23,050 bases of DNA from Terrisporobacter othiniensis (GTDB taxonomy: Bacteria > Bacillota > Clostridia > Peptostreptococcales > Peptostreptococcaceae): assembly GCF_000808015.1 (NCBI RefSeq), contig NZ_JWHR01000086.1:1-23050 (forward strand). The letters are read 5' to 3'. Below are positions 9,082-16,836 of this stretch, piece by piece. Within the stretch, counting starts at the first letter, position 1. Each line of letters starts with the position of its first letter. Made by a program: the position numbers and the translations under genes. The notes below the pieces were generated by a model, which was not told where the DNA came from, did no database searches, and saw nothing but the letters and a program-made list of their open reading frames with translations.

Positions 9082-9297
9082 CTACTCTTCCCCCACATTA
9101 AAATCTTCTTCAACGCCCATTTTATTAAATTTACTTATTTTAAGTTCTGCATCTTCTAATAATTTATTGCAATGTTTAAATAATTTTATTCCTTCTTCGT
9201 ATAAACTTAATGAATCATCTAAACTAGTATTTTTTGACTCTAACTTCATCAAAATATCTTCTAATTTCTCATAAGCTTCTTCATAAGTAAGTTCCAT
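9082..9297 (-). CDS. xseB: Exonuclease VII small subunit
   Basis: XseB is the small subunit of exonuclease VII, a metal-independent single-strand DNA exonuclease with several XseB per XseA. The protein is about 71 residues with the family core [19 protein letters not shown] (residues 3-21). A second helix, [18 protein letters not shown], follows. The reading frame overlaps the xseA stop codon. Two ATGs are possible: 9303, only one base after AGAGG, or 9297, seven bases after it. I prefer 9297. Overlap with xseA indicates coupled translation of the two subunits. Confidence 0.93.
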   Translation of the reverse strand: MELTYEEAYEKLEDILMKLESKNTSLDDSLSLYEEGIKLFKHCNKLLEDAELKISKFNKMGVEEDFNVGEE

Positions 9298-9299
9298 GA

Positions 9300-10505
9300 T
9301 CATACCTCTTTACTATTAATTTTATTTATATTACATTCTAAACTACCGTCTTTTAAAGTTATATTTATATCCTCATTTATATCTACCTCTTCTATAGAAT
9401 TAATAACTTGATTATTCTTTTCAACAATAGAATATCCTCTACTTATTGTAGCAAGAGGACTTAGGTTATGTAGTATAGCCGCTTTTTTTGAAAGCTTTTC
9501 TTTAGAAGTTTCTAAATTTTGTTCTAATCTAAAATTTATTTTATCATAAATTTGGTCTATCTGTATAACTTTGTCTCTTATTATATAGTTTTTCATATAA
9601 TTATTTATTTTATCAAAGGTATTTACCAATTTTTCATTATCTAATATCACTTGATTGTTTAAAGATCTGTTCATTCTATTTCTTATATTATCAAGTCTAT
9701 AATAAATTTGTGACAAATCTGGTGTGGCTATTTCTGCCGCTGCAGAAGGAGTCGGAGCTCTCATATCAGATACAAAGTCACAAATTGTAAAGTCTGTTTC
9801 ATGACCCACTGCAGATATTATAGGTATTTTAGATTTAAATACTTCTCTAGCTACTATTTCTTCATTAAAAGACCATAGCTCTTCTAAGGAACCGCCTCCT
9901 CTACCTACAATTATGGTATCTACATTCTCCATTTTATTAAAAAATTCAATTCCTTCGCAGATATCCACAGCTGATCTTTCACCTTGAACATTTACAGGAT
10001 ATAGTTTTATATCTACCTTAGGGAACCTTCTTTTAGTAACATTTATAATATCTTTTATAACAGCTCCCGTAGGTGATGTTACAATACCTATAGCTTTTGG
10101 CATCTTAGGAATTTCCTTTTTATATTTTGTATCAAATAATCCTTCTTTTTTTAGTTTTTCCTTTAGTTTATTAAACTCAATATATAAATTACCTATACCT
10201 TCAATTTCCACTTCATTTATGTAAAGTTGATAAGCTCCATCTCGTTCATATACAGAAATATATCCTGAGGCAATTATTTTAACACCATTATCCAAGTTTA
10301 AACTTTTGTCATAGTTACTTCTAAAAATAATACAATTTAATTTTGACTTTTCATCTTTTAATGATAAATAAACATTGCCACTACTATGAACCTTAAAGTT
10401 TGAAACCTCTCCCTTTACTCTAAGATTATAAAGAATAGGGTCATTGGTTAATATTCTTTTTATATATGAATTTGCTTCGCTTATATCTAAAGCTCTAAGT
10501 TTCAT
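9300..10505 (-). CDS. xseA: Exonuclease VII large subunit
   Basis: XseA is the catalytic subunit of exonuclease VII, which degrades single-stranded DNA from both ends. The 401-residue protein has an N-terminal OB-fold (about 1-105, with [21 protein letters not shown]). The catalytic domain shows [14 protein letters not shown] (140-153), [14 protein letters not shown] (201-214), and [10 protein letters not shown] (231-240) followed by [11 protein letters not shown] coiled-coil region and the closing ISRGYSIV segment come last. It is shorter than the roughly 440-450 residues I remember for E. coli and Bacillus, and the loss appears to be in the coiled coil. Its start is 10 bases after the stop of the upstream TsaD-like gene. 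In Bacillus folD usually sits near here; it is absent. Confidence 0.96.
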   Translation of the reverse strand: MKLRALDISEANSYIKRILTNDPILYNLRVKGEVSNFKVHSSGNVYLSLKDEKSKLNCIIFRSNYDKSLNLDNGVKIIASGYISVYERDGAYQLYINEVEIEGIGNLYIEFNKLKEKLKKEGLFDTKYKKEIPKMPKAIGIVTSPTGAVIKDIINVTKRRFPKVDIKLYPVNVQGERSAVDICEGIEFFNKMENVDTIIVGRGGGSLEELWSFNEEIVAREVFKSKIPIISAVGHETDFTICDFVSDMRAPTPSAAAEIATPDLSQIYYRLDNIRNRMNRSLNNQVILDNEKLVNTFDKINNYMKNYIIRDKVIQIDQIYDKINFRLEQNLETSKEKLSKKAAILHNLSPLATISRGYSIVEKNNQVINSIEEVDINEDINITLKDGSLECNINKINSKEV

Positions 10506-10515
10506 ACATCCACTC

Positions 10516-11481
10516 CTAATAATTCTTCATTTGATTTAATCCTATTATAGCACAACCTACACCATTATCCGTTGCATATTCTCTATCTGTAAAGTAAGCT
10601 TTTATCCCTTCTCTTTTTAGTTTTTCACTTAGTTCTTTTTTAATATATTTACTAGCAGATACTCCTCCTCCAAAAAGTACTTCTCTTAAATCATATTTCT
10701 CACATATGTAAGTTAAGGATTTATACATGCTTCTTACCAAAGTATCCAAAAGAATTTTGCTAAGATACTCTTTATCATAATCATTAATTATTTTGTTCAT
10801 TTGATTTTCTATACCTGATAAATTCATATAGCCTTCTCTTACACTTGTCTTAAGACCATTTTGGATTTTTTCTTTGCATCTTAAAGCATTCTCATCTATA
10901 TATTTTCCACAAGGAAAATTATAATTCAATTTTACTCCTAAGCGATCTACTAGCTGGCCAAAACTAACATCTAAACTTCCACCTACAATTTCTATATTGT
11001 AGCTAGCATTTTTCTTTTCTACTAAAAGTATTTCTGTGGTTCCACCAGACATATGAACTGCTAAGAACCTCTCTTTATTTTCTAAATCATTATTAAACAG
11101 ACTTGATTCTATATGATTTTCTTGATGAGTTGTTTCATAAAAAGGACAGCTATTAGCACTACTTAATAATTTTGCAAAATTATAACCCACAGAAAAAACA
11201 GGCATATAAGAATTATCAACTGGTCTTGGCTTAGTTGATGCACATATACCTACAATGTTATAATTTTTTAATTTATTATTTATTACTTGTGACATTTCTC
11301 CCATATTATTTACATGTTGAAAAACTGCTTCACTTTGCCTTAGACCTTTATTATCTTTTTTAACTTTTAATATTATTTTTTCATTTAATATTATTTCTTT
11401 ATTTAAAGTTATAGCTGCTATAGAAGTTGTATAGCAGCTAGTATCAAATCCTAATATGATATTATTGTTCCCTTGTGTCAT
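10516..11481 (-). CDS. TsaD/Gcp-like paralog (ASKHA superfamily), function unknown
   Basis: This protein belongs to the TsaD/Kae1/Gcp family but is not a standard TsaD, the enzyme that makes t6A in tRNA. From ATG 11481 it has 321 residues. It keeps the ASKHA-type opening GFDTSCYTTSIA (11-22), the metal-ligand histidines H119 and H123 in HQENH, HMSGGTTE (143-150), the segment FGQLVDRLG, GGGVSAS, and TDNG with the third ligand at about D305. It departs from TsaD in the opening motif (CYTT instead of CDET) and in the loop where TsaD has GPGL; here it reads STKPRPVDNSYMPV. Such paralogs are often annotated O-sialoglycoprotein endopeptidase in clostridia, a name without good support. The ORF could open at GTG 11490, but that codon directly abuts the ribosome site AGGA. 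It overlaps the 3' end of nusB and is followed closely by xseA. Confidence 0.85.
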   Translation of the reverse strand: MTQGNNNIILGFDTSCYTTSIAAITLNKEIILNEKIILKVKKDNKGLRQSEAVFQHVNNMGEMSQVINNKLKNYNIVGICASTKPRPVDNSYMPVFSVGYNFAKLLSSANSCPFYETTHQENHIESSLFNNDLENKERFLAVHMSGGTTEILLVEKKNASYNIEIVGGSLDVSFGQLVDRLGVKLNYNFPCGKYIDENALRCKEKIQNGLKTSVREGYMNLSGIENQMNKIINDYDKEYLSKILLDTLVRSMYKSLTYICEKYDLREVLFGGGVSASKYIKKELSEKLKREGIKAYFTDREYATDNGVGCAIIGLNQMKNY

Positions 11482-12004
11482 TAACAACACTTCCTAATAT
11501 TCCGTTTATAAATTTAGGAGATTTATCGTCACAGTATAACTTTGCTAAATCGATAGCTTCGTTTATTGAAACCTTAACAGGTACTTCTTTGTTCATGTAT
11601 ACAATCTCACAGATTGAAAGTTTTAATATTGCTAAGTCTACTTTTGCTATTCTACTTAGAGACCAATTTAGGGCATGTTTTGTTATTAACTCTTCTATAT
11701 CATAGCTGTGTACACTTAGTTCATTACAAACTCTTTTCATGTAGTCTATATCTATTGCATTGTTTATATTTACGTTCTCTAAATCAACACAACTTTCATT
11801 TGAATATTGTAATAATAGCTCTTCGTATCTATTTATTATGTATTCTTCGTGATTTTTTAAGAATTCTTCAAAATAACTATTTATATCTTGTAAATCACCT
11901 TCTAATATATCTATTTGATAAATTAATTTCATTAAATATTCTCTACTCGTTATTTTTCTTGCTTTTTCAATATAACTTATTTTGCTTGCATTGTCGTTTT
12001 TCAT
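11462..12004 (-). CDS. nusB: Transcription antitermination factor NusB
   Basis: NusB binds boxA RNA with NusE (S10) and promotes antitermination on rRNA operons. The 180-residue protein has the N-terminal helix KITSREYLMKLIYQIDI and the C-terminal block LNWSLSRIAKVDLAILKLSICEI. NEAIDLAKLYCDDKSPKFINGILGSV follows and is diagnostic. It is longer than Bacillus NusB (about 130 residues), with extra residues at the N-terminus and in the middle (about 50-80). The frame is open upstream to GTG 12040, but the strong site AAGGAGG (encoding Glu-Gly-Gly in that extension) lies 10 bases before ATG 12004, so the ATG is chosen. A strong terminator stands 46 bases upstream and no promoter is evident between them. 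Confidence 0.94.
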   Translation of the reverse strand: MKNDNASKISYIEKARKITSREYLMKLIYQIDILEGDLQDINSYFEEFLKNHEEYIINRYEELLLQYSNESCVDLENVNINNAIDIDYMKRVCNELSVHSYDIEELITKHALNWSLSRIAKVDLAILKLSICEIVYMNKEVPVKVSINEAIDLAKLYCDDKSPKFINGILGSVVNDTREQ

Positions 12005-12049
12005 TCTTAATGAACCTCCTTCAGTCTTATTATTTACCACTTAAGCAAT

Positions 12050-12074
12050 AAAAAACCCTCTGATTTTCAGAGGG
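12050..12074 (-). terminator. Strong terminator between yqhY and nusB
   Basis: On the minus strand CCCTCTGA (12074-12067) pairs perfectly with TCAGAGGG (12063-12056) around a 3-base loop. Six T follow. It starts 11 bases past the yqhY stop. This is the strongest hairpin of its kind in the left half of the window, and it may act as an attenuator for nusB. Confidence 0.9.
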
Positions 12075-12085
12075 CTTTATTTAAT

Positions 12086-12505
12086 TTATTTAGTAGTTTG
12101 TCTAGCTTCTTCCTTCTTAGCTTGTTTTGCTAATTTAGCTTCTTCTTTCTTAGCTTGTTTTGCTAATTCTTTTTCTTCTCTTTCTTTTTTGAAGCTAATT
12201 TCTTGAACTTGTATATTTACTTGAGAAACTTCTAAACCAGTCATTGTTTCAACTGTATTTTTAACATTTTCTTGTACCTTAGATGATACATCTGGTATTG
12301 ACATACCATATTCAACTGTTATAACCACATCTAAAGTAACTTTACCGTCTTCTATTTGGATTTTTACACCGTTGTTTTTAAGTAATTTATCTGTTAATGA
12401 AGTTATTGTCTCCACACCTTCTACTTCTAAAGCAGCTAATCCAGCTATTGTAACTATAACATCATTCGAAATTTTAACTTGCCCTAAATTATTGTTATTT
12501 TCCAT
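12086..12505 (-). CDS. yqhY: Asp23/Gls24 family envelope stress protein (YqhY-like)
   Basis: This is a 139-residue Asp23/Gls24 (DUF322) protein. The core runs from LGQVKISNDVIVTIAGLAALEVEGVE near the N-terminus to VNIQVQEISF. In Bacillus the nusB-linked homologue YqhY sits next to accBC and is linked genetically to acetyl-CoA carboxylase control. Here accB and accC are absent. The C-terminus is a charged tail with a tandem 11-residue repeat (LAKQAKKEEA units), probably a flexible helix. The ORF can be opened to an ATG at 12553, but that codon lies on the promoter -10 element, upstream of the expected transcript start. The ATG at 12505 follows a GGGGG ribosome site by 10 bases. It has its own sigma-A promoter and terminator. 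Confidence 0.9.
   Translation of the reverse strand: MENNNNLGQVKISNDVIVTIAGLAALEVEGVETITSLTDKLLKNNGVKIQIEDGKVTLDVVITVEYGMSIPDVSSKVQENVKNTVETMTGLEVSQVNIQVQEISFKKEREEKELAKQAKKEEAKLAKQAKKEEARQTTK
12103..12168. repeat. Tandem 33-bp repeat in the yqhY 3' end
   Basis: Two adjacent 33-base units (12103-12135 and 12136-12168) differ at one base. Each encodes 11 residues of the lysine/glutamate-rich tail. Being in frame and a multiple of three, copy-number change would alter tail length without breaking the gene. Confidence 0.85.
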
Positions 12506-12548
12506 GAGATTGTTACCCCCTGTATTAAGGTTTTTATAATTATATATT

Positions 12549-12577
12549 ATCATAGCAAATTATAGTAAGTTTTGCAA
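12549..12577 (-). promoter_or_regulatory. Sigma-A promoter of yqhY
   Basis: Minus strand TTGCAA (12577-12572), a 17-base spacer, and TATGAT (12554-12549) preceded by TGC form a good promoter with an extended -10. Transcription would start near 12542. Confidence 0.75.
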
Positions 12578-12579
12578 GA

Positions 12580-12603
12580 AAATACCTCAGTATTTTCTGA
12601 GGT
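12580..12603 (-). terminator. Terminator of the spoIIIA operon
   Basis: ACCTCAG and CTGAGGT form a perfect 7-bp stem with a 6-base loop. On the minus strand it is followed by ATTTTC, a weak T tract. It lies 53 bases past the spoIIIAH stop and just before the yqhY promoter. Confidence 0.6.
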
Positions 12604-12656
12604 TTTAATGATTATCTATTATTATAACCTAAAAGTACTAATTTTAAATCAAATAA

Positions 12657-13343
12657 TTAGTTTTGACTATAACTATTCATTAATTTAATTTGATCGTAAG
12701 CTACTCCAGATTGTTCTGCAACTAAATCGAATATTCTTGCTGCTTCACTCTTAGATAAATCTTGCTTGTTAACTACAACATTTACATTATCTTCCCCTAT
12801 GTATACTAAAGCATTTTCAAACCCTTTAGCACTCAATAAATTTTCTATTTTTAATTCAGTTTCTTGATACTTAACAAGTTTAAGTTTCATATTAGATGCT
12901 TCTTCTCTTGATTTATCTGTAGTAGAAGGATTATTTATTATTTCATTTAACTCTTCTGATAAATCATTTCTTTGTTTCTCTCTTGTCATTTTCATATCAA
13001 GAATATATGTAGACTTGCTCATGTTTTCCTTTGAAGTTAGTTGCTCCTCAATTTCCTTACTTGTTTCTACTGCCTTTTCTTTAACAGCGTCATTTTCACT
13101 ATCTTTACTATCTACAATAGTTATTTCTGCTGTTTCCTTACTATCTTCTGCGTCCTTATCACTATTTTGTGTTTTTGATTTATCTGTATTTTTATCTTGT
13201 TGAGCCTCTTCATAAGCCTCAAATTCTTTAGATACAGTAAGCGCTGATTGTTTACTTAACTGATAATTTACTACTCCAACAGCTATTAACATAGCTGATA
13301 ATACTCCTACAAGAAAGCCCCTACTTTTAAAATTAAATTTCAT
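12657..13343 (-). CDS. spoIIIAH: Stage III sporulation protein AH
   Basis: SpoIIIAH is the mother-cell membrane protein whose extracellular domain docks with forespore SpoIIQ to join the two membranes. The 228-residue protein has a short basic start, one membrane segment (about residues 8-28), a charged low-complexity linker (about 42-105), and a C-terminal YscJ/FliF-like ring-building domain (about 110-225, with LLSAKGFENALVYIGEDNVNVVV). The linker seems long and acidic. A good ribosome site (GGAGG) precedes the ATG. It is the last gene of the operon, 20 bases after spoIIIAG, and is followed by a terminator. Confidence 0.95.
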   Translation of the reverse strand: MKFNFKSRGFLVGVLSAMLIAVGVVNYQLSKQSALTVSKEFEAYEEAQQDKNTDKSKTQNSDKDAEDSKETAEITIVDSKDSENDAVKEKAVETSKEIEEQLTSKENMSKSTYILDMKMTREKQRNDLSEELNEIINNPSTTDKSREEASNMKLKLVKYQETELKIENLLSAKGFENALVYIGEDNVNVVVNKQDLSKSEAARIFDLVAEQSGVAYDQIKLMNSYSQN

Positions 13344-13363
13344 CTTTTATCCTCCACCCCTTA

Positions 13364-13942
13364 TTATTTGGCATATATCTCTACTTGATGACCTGATATT
13401 TGTAGAGATGTTTTAACTGCATCATATAGTAACTCTTTCACAGCTTGATCATTAGCTCCACTTGCTACTACTATTACACCTTTAATTTCTGCTTCTGATG
13501 TTTTCAAAATAACCGGTTCGTTTGAATTTGATGTAATCATTGTTTTATTTTCTGTTGAACTTGTAGTTGTTCTTTCCCCTCCAGAAGAATCTTGCTCTTT
13601 AGTAGTTTCTGTTGTTGTATTAGAATTATATGCTGGAACAACTTCTTCACTAGACTGGAATGTAATCATAACATCTACATCTCCAGCTCCATTAATTTTA
13701 CTTAGTATTTGTGTCAATTTACTTTCCAAGTCTTTCTGTTCTTTTTCACTTGCAGATGTTTTAACTTCCGGGTCTGTACTCACATTTGCTTCCTCTTTTT
13801 TTCCATCTGGCATTACTGATATGACTATAAGAGCTAATACACAAATTACCGCTAAAAAAATTAATGGTTTCAATTTTTTCTTTTCCGTATCATTGAACAT
13901 TTCGTTAATTTTTTTCAACCTACTCCAACTCCTCTTAATCAA
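13364..13942 (-). CDS. spoIIIAG: Stage III sporulation protein AG
   Basis: SpoIIIAG forms a large ring in the mother-cell channel. The protein has a basic N-terminus, a membrane segment at about residues 27-44 (LIFLAVICVLALIVISVM), a charged linker and a ring-building domain. The domain includes LTQILSKINGAGDVDVMITF, a Ser/Thr-rich loop (about 110-140), and the closing EIKGVIVVASGANDQAVKELLYDAVKTSLQI. The start is uncertain because no ATG is suitably placed. TTG 13942 has AGAGGA 8 bases upstream and overlaps the spoIIIAF stop by 8 bases. TTG 13918 has GGAG upstream and would give 184 residues. Either way initiation appears to be at TTG. Confidence 0.93.
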   Translation of the reverse strand: MIKRSWSRLKKINEMFNDTEKKKLKPLIFLAVICVLALIVISVMPDGKKEEANVSTDPEVKTSASEKEQKDLESKLTQILSKINGAGDVDVMITFQSSEEVVPAYNSNTTTETTKEQDSSGGERTTTSSTENKTMITSNSNEPVILKTSEAEIKGVIVVASGANDQAVKELLYDAVKTSLQISGHQVEIYAK

Positions 13943-14492
13943 TTTCTATATCCTCTATGGATATATCTAGTACCTTTATCAAGTCTTCTTTTAGTTTGCT
14001 TTCTTTTAAGTTCAGCTCACTTTTACTTCTAAAAACTTCTTCTTCTTGCATGTCATTAGATTGTATGTCCTCATTATTGTCATTATTACTGTTTTTTTCT
14101 TTTATTTTTATAGTTTCAATTTCTGACCCGTTTATTGTTAAATCTTCTAATTCATATCCATACTCATCAAGTTTAAGCTGTAATACACTTTTTAATCCAT
14201 CTTCATATCCTTTGCTTAAATTTTCATTATTTGTTTTTCCTGCTAAATCATTATAACTATCTACATACATCATTGAGTAATCGCTCATTTTTTTTAGGAT
14301 GGTATCTTCCAATGACATATTATTTGAGAAAAAACTTACCAAAGGGCTTATTATCATAAATACAAAGATAAAATTGCAGACCAAGTTAATATATGGCTTT
14401 ACTTTAGTATTTGGCAAAATCATATCTACCATATTTATAATAAATGCCCCTACTATTATTGATATTAACCATTCTTTTATACCGGCTATAAT
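13935..14492 (-). CDS. spoIIIAF: Stage III sporulation protein AF, probable non-AUG start
   Basis: SpoIIIAF is a small two-pass membrane component of the SpoIIIA complex. The first ATG is at 14432, which gives 165 residues and cuts off the first membrane helix. The frame stays open upstream to the spoIIIAE stop and encodes IKEWLISIIVGAFIINMVDM, which matches the normal SpoIIIAF N-terminus. No ATG, GTG, TTG or CTG occurs there. A strong ribosome site, AGGGAGG, sits 5 bases before ATT 14492 and 8 before ATA 14489, so one of these is the likely start (185 residues from ATT). Helices lie at about 8-22 and 33-50, followed by an acidic soluble domain ending IEDIEID. The distance to spoIIIAE (18 bases) then becomes normal for this operon. 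Confidence 0.85.
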   Translation of the reverse strand: MIAGIKEWLISIIVGAFIINMVDMILPNTKVKPYINLVCNFIFVFMIISPLVSFFSNNMSLEDTILKKMSDYSMMYVDSYNDLAGKTNNENLSKGYEDGLKSVLQLKLDEYGYELEDLTINGSEIETIKIKEKNSNNDNNEDIQSNDMQEEEVFRSKSELNLKESKLKEDLIKVLDISIEDIEID

Positions 14493-14510
14493 AAATCCCT
14501 CCCTTTTATC

Positions 14511-15689
14511 TTAAGTCGCTACTGCACTTATAGACGTTAATATAGCTATAGTTACGAAAAACATTATTGTAACGGCAATAATTGTAGCTAAAATAATTAT
14601 CATTAAATTTGCTACGTCATTTAAAAAAGAAGAGATATTATCTTCTCCAATAGGCTCTATAGCTATGGCACATACTTTATATACAAGTATCACTGACAGT
14701 ATTTTTATTACTGGTATTAAACATATTCCTACTAAAATCACTAGTCCTACTCCACCAAATACATTTTTTATAAGTTGAGAAGATGAGAGCAATATATCAA
14801 CAGAGTCTGATACAAAACCTCCAACTACTGGAATAAAGTTTCCAACAGCAAACTTTGCTGTCTTTACTGTAAATTTATCAAATGATGTAACGTATAAACC
14901 TTGTATGGATACTAGCCCAAGGTACAAAGTGAATACAGCCCCTAAAGTTACTATGTTTATCTGTTTAATAAAAGCTGACAACCTATTTAATTTAATATTA
15001 TTAGTTACGTTGTTTATTACTAATATGGCAAATGCTAAAGATATGGCTACAAATACAAATTTTTTAAATACAATATTTATAACTGCAATACCTCCAATAA
15101 AAATTGGATTTAGAGCTGTAGATGTGATTGGAAATCCTACTAAAACTAAAAGTGAAATCATTATTGGTATAATTACATTAACTAGTCCTATAACATTTTC
15201 TATAGTTGCATAACATAAGGCTAATATATCTTTAAAACTAATAAGAGTTAATGTTACTACGGTTATAAAAACTATGTAATTTGTCACTGTACTTATACTT
15301 GATGATGAAAAAGAGTTTTCTAAACTTTTTATTATGGATGATAGTAGTGCTAAAACTAAAATACTGGCTGCAATTTTAATACTAGTTTTTAATTCTGAAA
15401 AAATCGTTACTTTTATTTTATCTTTATCAAATAAATCTAATATGTTTGCTTTTCCACTTATTAAATCTTTTATGTATGTTGTTAAATTCGTATCTTTTAC
15501 TACATTGTCATCTTTTACGTATTTTTCAATTTCATCTATGTTTATTTTACTTAACTGATTATCTATATATAGATCTATGCTATTTTTAGTATCCTCATAT
15601 TCTTCATCATTGTTCTTGTCCTGAGCAAATGATACCGATATACAAGAGAATAAAATAATTAAAACAAGACCTAAAACTTTGTTTTTCAT
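14511..15689 (-). CDS. spoIIIAE: Stage III sporulation protein AE
   Basis: SpoIIIAE is the large polytopic membrane protein of the SpoIIIA complex, thought to sit at the core of the mother-cell channel. The 392-residue protein begins with a signal peptide (MKNKVLGLVLIILFSCISVS, cleavage probably after SFA-Q), followed by a soluble acidic region (about 24-90). Seven or so hydrophobic helices run from about residue 105 to the end. SAFIKQINIVTLGAVFTLYLGLVS and the glycine-rich VGGFVSDSVDILLSS are family hallmarks. The ATG follows AGGAG by 10 bases. It lies 19 bases after spoIIIAD. Confidence 0.96.
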   Translation of the reverse strand: MKNKVLGLVLIILFSCISVSFAQDKNNDEEYEDTKNSIDLYIDNQLSKINIDEIEKYVKDDNVVKDTNLTTYIKDLISGKANILDLFDKDKIKVTIFSELKTSIKIAASILVLALLSSIIKSLENSFSSSSISTVTNYIVFITVVTLTLISFKDILALCYATIENVIGLVNVIIPIMISLLVLVGFPITSTALNPIFIGGIAVINIVFKKFVFVAISLAFAILVINNVTNNIKLNRLSAFIKQINIVTLGAVFTLYLGLVSIQGLYVTSFDKFTVKTAKFAVGNFIPVVGGFVSDSVDILLSSSQLIKNVFGGVGLVILVGICLIPVIKILSVILVYKVCAIAIEPIGEDNISSFLNDVANLMIIILATIIAVTIMFFVTIAILTSISAVAT

Positions 15690-15708
15690 AATAAATCATT
15701 CTCCTAAT

Positions 15709-16092
15709 TTAAATTAAATTTATTATGGTATCTACAATGGATAAAAGTATAGGGAATGACATTGTCATAATGATTATTTTTCCCCCAAACTCCAACTTCG
15801 TCGCAATGTTTTTTTCACCACAATCGTTACAAAGAGAAACAGCAAATTCTATAATATAACAAATACCAATCAACTTAATTATCAAATTTATGTACATAGC
15901 TGGAATATTCACCTTATCGGCTAAGGACTGTATTCCTTCTACTATAAAACTAAGCTTCATAACAACGGATAATAATATTATTATTCCAGCTGTTATGGCT
16001 ACAAAATTTGCCATTTCTGGTCTATCTTTTCTTATAACTAAGCAAAGTATGGTGGAAACCATTGCAATCCCAACTAACTGCATTACTTCCAA
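15709..16092 (-). CDS. spoIIIAD: Stage III sporulation protein AD
   Basis: SpoIIIAD is a small polytopic membrane protein of the SpoIIIA complex. The protein is 127 residues with four hydrophobic segments (about 4-20, 28-50, 66-86 and 103-126). KLIGICYIIEFAVSLCNDCGE is the conserved middle block. The start is TTG 16092, preceded by GAGGAGGAGGTACT, which places tandem ribosome-site registers 4-7 bases upstream. The next in-frame ATG, three codons later, is too far from it. It follows spoIIIAC by 15 bases. Confidence 0.94.
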   Translation of the reverse strand: MEVMQLVGIAMVSTILCLVIRKDRPEMANFVAITAGIIILLSVVMKLSFIVEGIQSLADKVNIPAMYINLIIKLIGICYIIEFAVSLCNDCGEKNIATKLEFGGKIIIMTMSFPILLSIVDTIINLI

Positions 16093-16107
16093 AGTACCTC
16101 CTCCTCT

Positions 16108-16305
16108 TTAGTAAAGTTGAAACATTGTTCTAACTGTATTAAATAAATCACTAATTTCTGTTATTACTAGTCCTAAAACAATTACTACTCCCACAAGAGT
16201 TGTAAGTGTTGCCCAGTCCTTTCTATCAACCTTTTCTAAGATCATATTTAAGACTGATATTAAGATACCAATTCCTGCAACTTTTAATATCAATGCTATT
16301 TCCAT
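16108..16305 (-). CDS. spoIIIAC: Stage III sporulation protein AC
   Basis: SpoIIIAC is a 65-residue membrane protein with two helices (about 5-24 and 33-52), the usual size for the family. The conserved stretch LKVAGIGILISVLNMILEK and the VDRKDWATLTTL loop identify it. The ATG is 6 bases after AGGAGG. It lies 9 bases after spoIIIAB. Confidence 0.94.
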   Translation of the reverse strand: MEIALILKVAGIGILISVLNMILEKVDRKDWATLTTLVGVVIVLGLVITEISDLFNTVRTMFQLY

Positions 16306-16314
16306 ATTAACCTC

Positions 16315-16836
16315 CTAAATTAAAATTATTCCTATACAAATGCCTATAAACGTTATTAATTTTTTATAAAGTGATCCCTTTTTAAAAATTTCTTCTTTAC
16401 TATCACTTGTAAGTTTTTTTAGATTTTCGCAAGTTAAATCTATTAATCTTTGCTGTGACTCTATATCACTTTGTCCCAAAGTTAAAAACATTTTTTTTAA
16501 CTCTTCAATTTCCTTGTTTTGTAAGTTCGTCTCCTTCTTTAGTTTTATAATGTTTTTATTTAACATTTCTTCTAAAGTTCTTCCATCTTCTTTGCTTAAA
16601 TCCTCTTGCATATCCTTACAAAAATTACAAAGACAATAATCTTTTTTTAAAGAAGCTCTATAAAAAATTTCTTCTAGTGTGTATAATCCAAAAGCTAAAT
16701 CCATTCTGATTATTTCCAATATCCTAATAACTTCATTTAATTCCTTATGTCTTTTAATAAATGATTTATGTATAATATCGCCTATTAAATAACTAGATCC
16801 AATTAAAATTCCTATGAAAAATATTTTAATTTGCAA
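16315..16836 (-). CDS. spoIIIAB: Stage III sporulation protein AB
   Basis: SpoIIIAB is a membrane-anchored protein with a GspF/T4 secretion-like helical domain, predicted to pair with the ATPase SpoIIIAA. From TTG 16836 it has 173 residues, close to the 171 of Bacillus. The N-terminal hydrophobic helix (about 3-18), the segment LNEVIRILEIIRMDLAFG, a long helical soluble domain and a C-terminal helix (KLITFIGICIGIILI) follow the family plan. The frame opens further to an ATG at 16863, but the extra nine residues lie inside the spoIIIAA coding end and lack a ribosome site. The TTG has GAGATGG 4 bases before it and overlaps the spoIIIAA stop by 11 bases, suggesting coupling. Confidence 0.93.
   Translation of the reverse strand: MQIKIFFIGILIGSSYLIGDIIHKSFIKRHKELNEVIRILEIIRMDLAFGLYTLEEIFYRASLKKDYCLCNFCKDMQEDLSKEDGRTLEEMLNKNIIKLKKETNLQNKEIEELKKMFLTLGQSDIESQQRLIDLTCENLKKLTSDSKEEIFKKGSLYKKLITFIGICIGIILI

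Noticed and set aside
11614..12051. Plus-strand 145-residue open frame opposite nusB
   Set aside because: It is an antisense shadow of nusB; the leucine-rich composition follows from AT-rich antisense codons, and no ribosome site or domain is visible.
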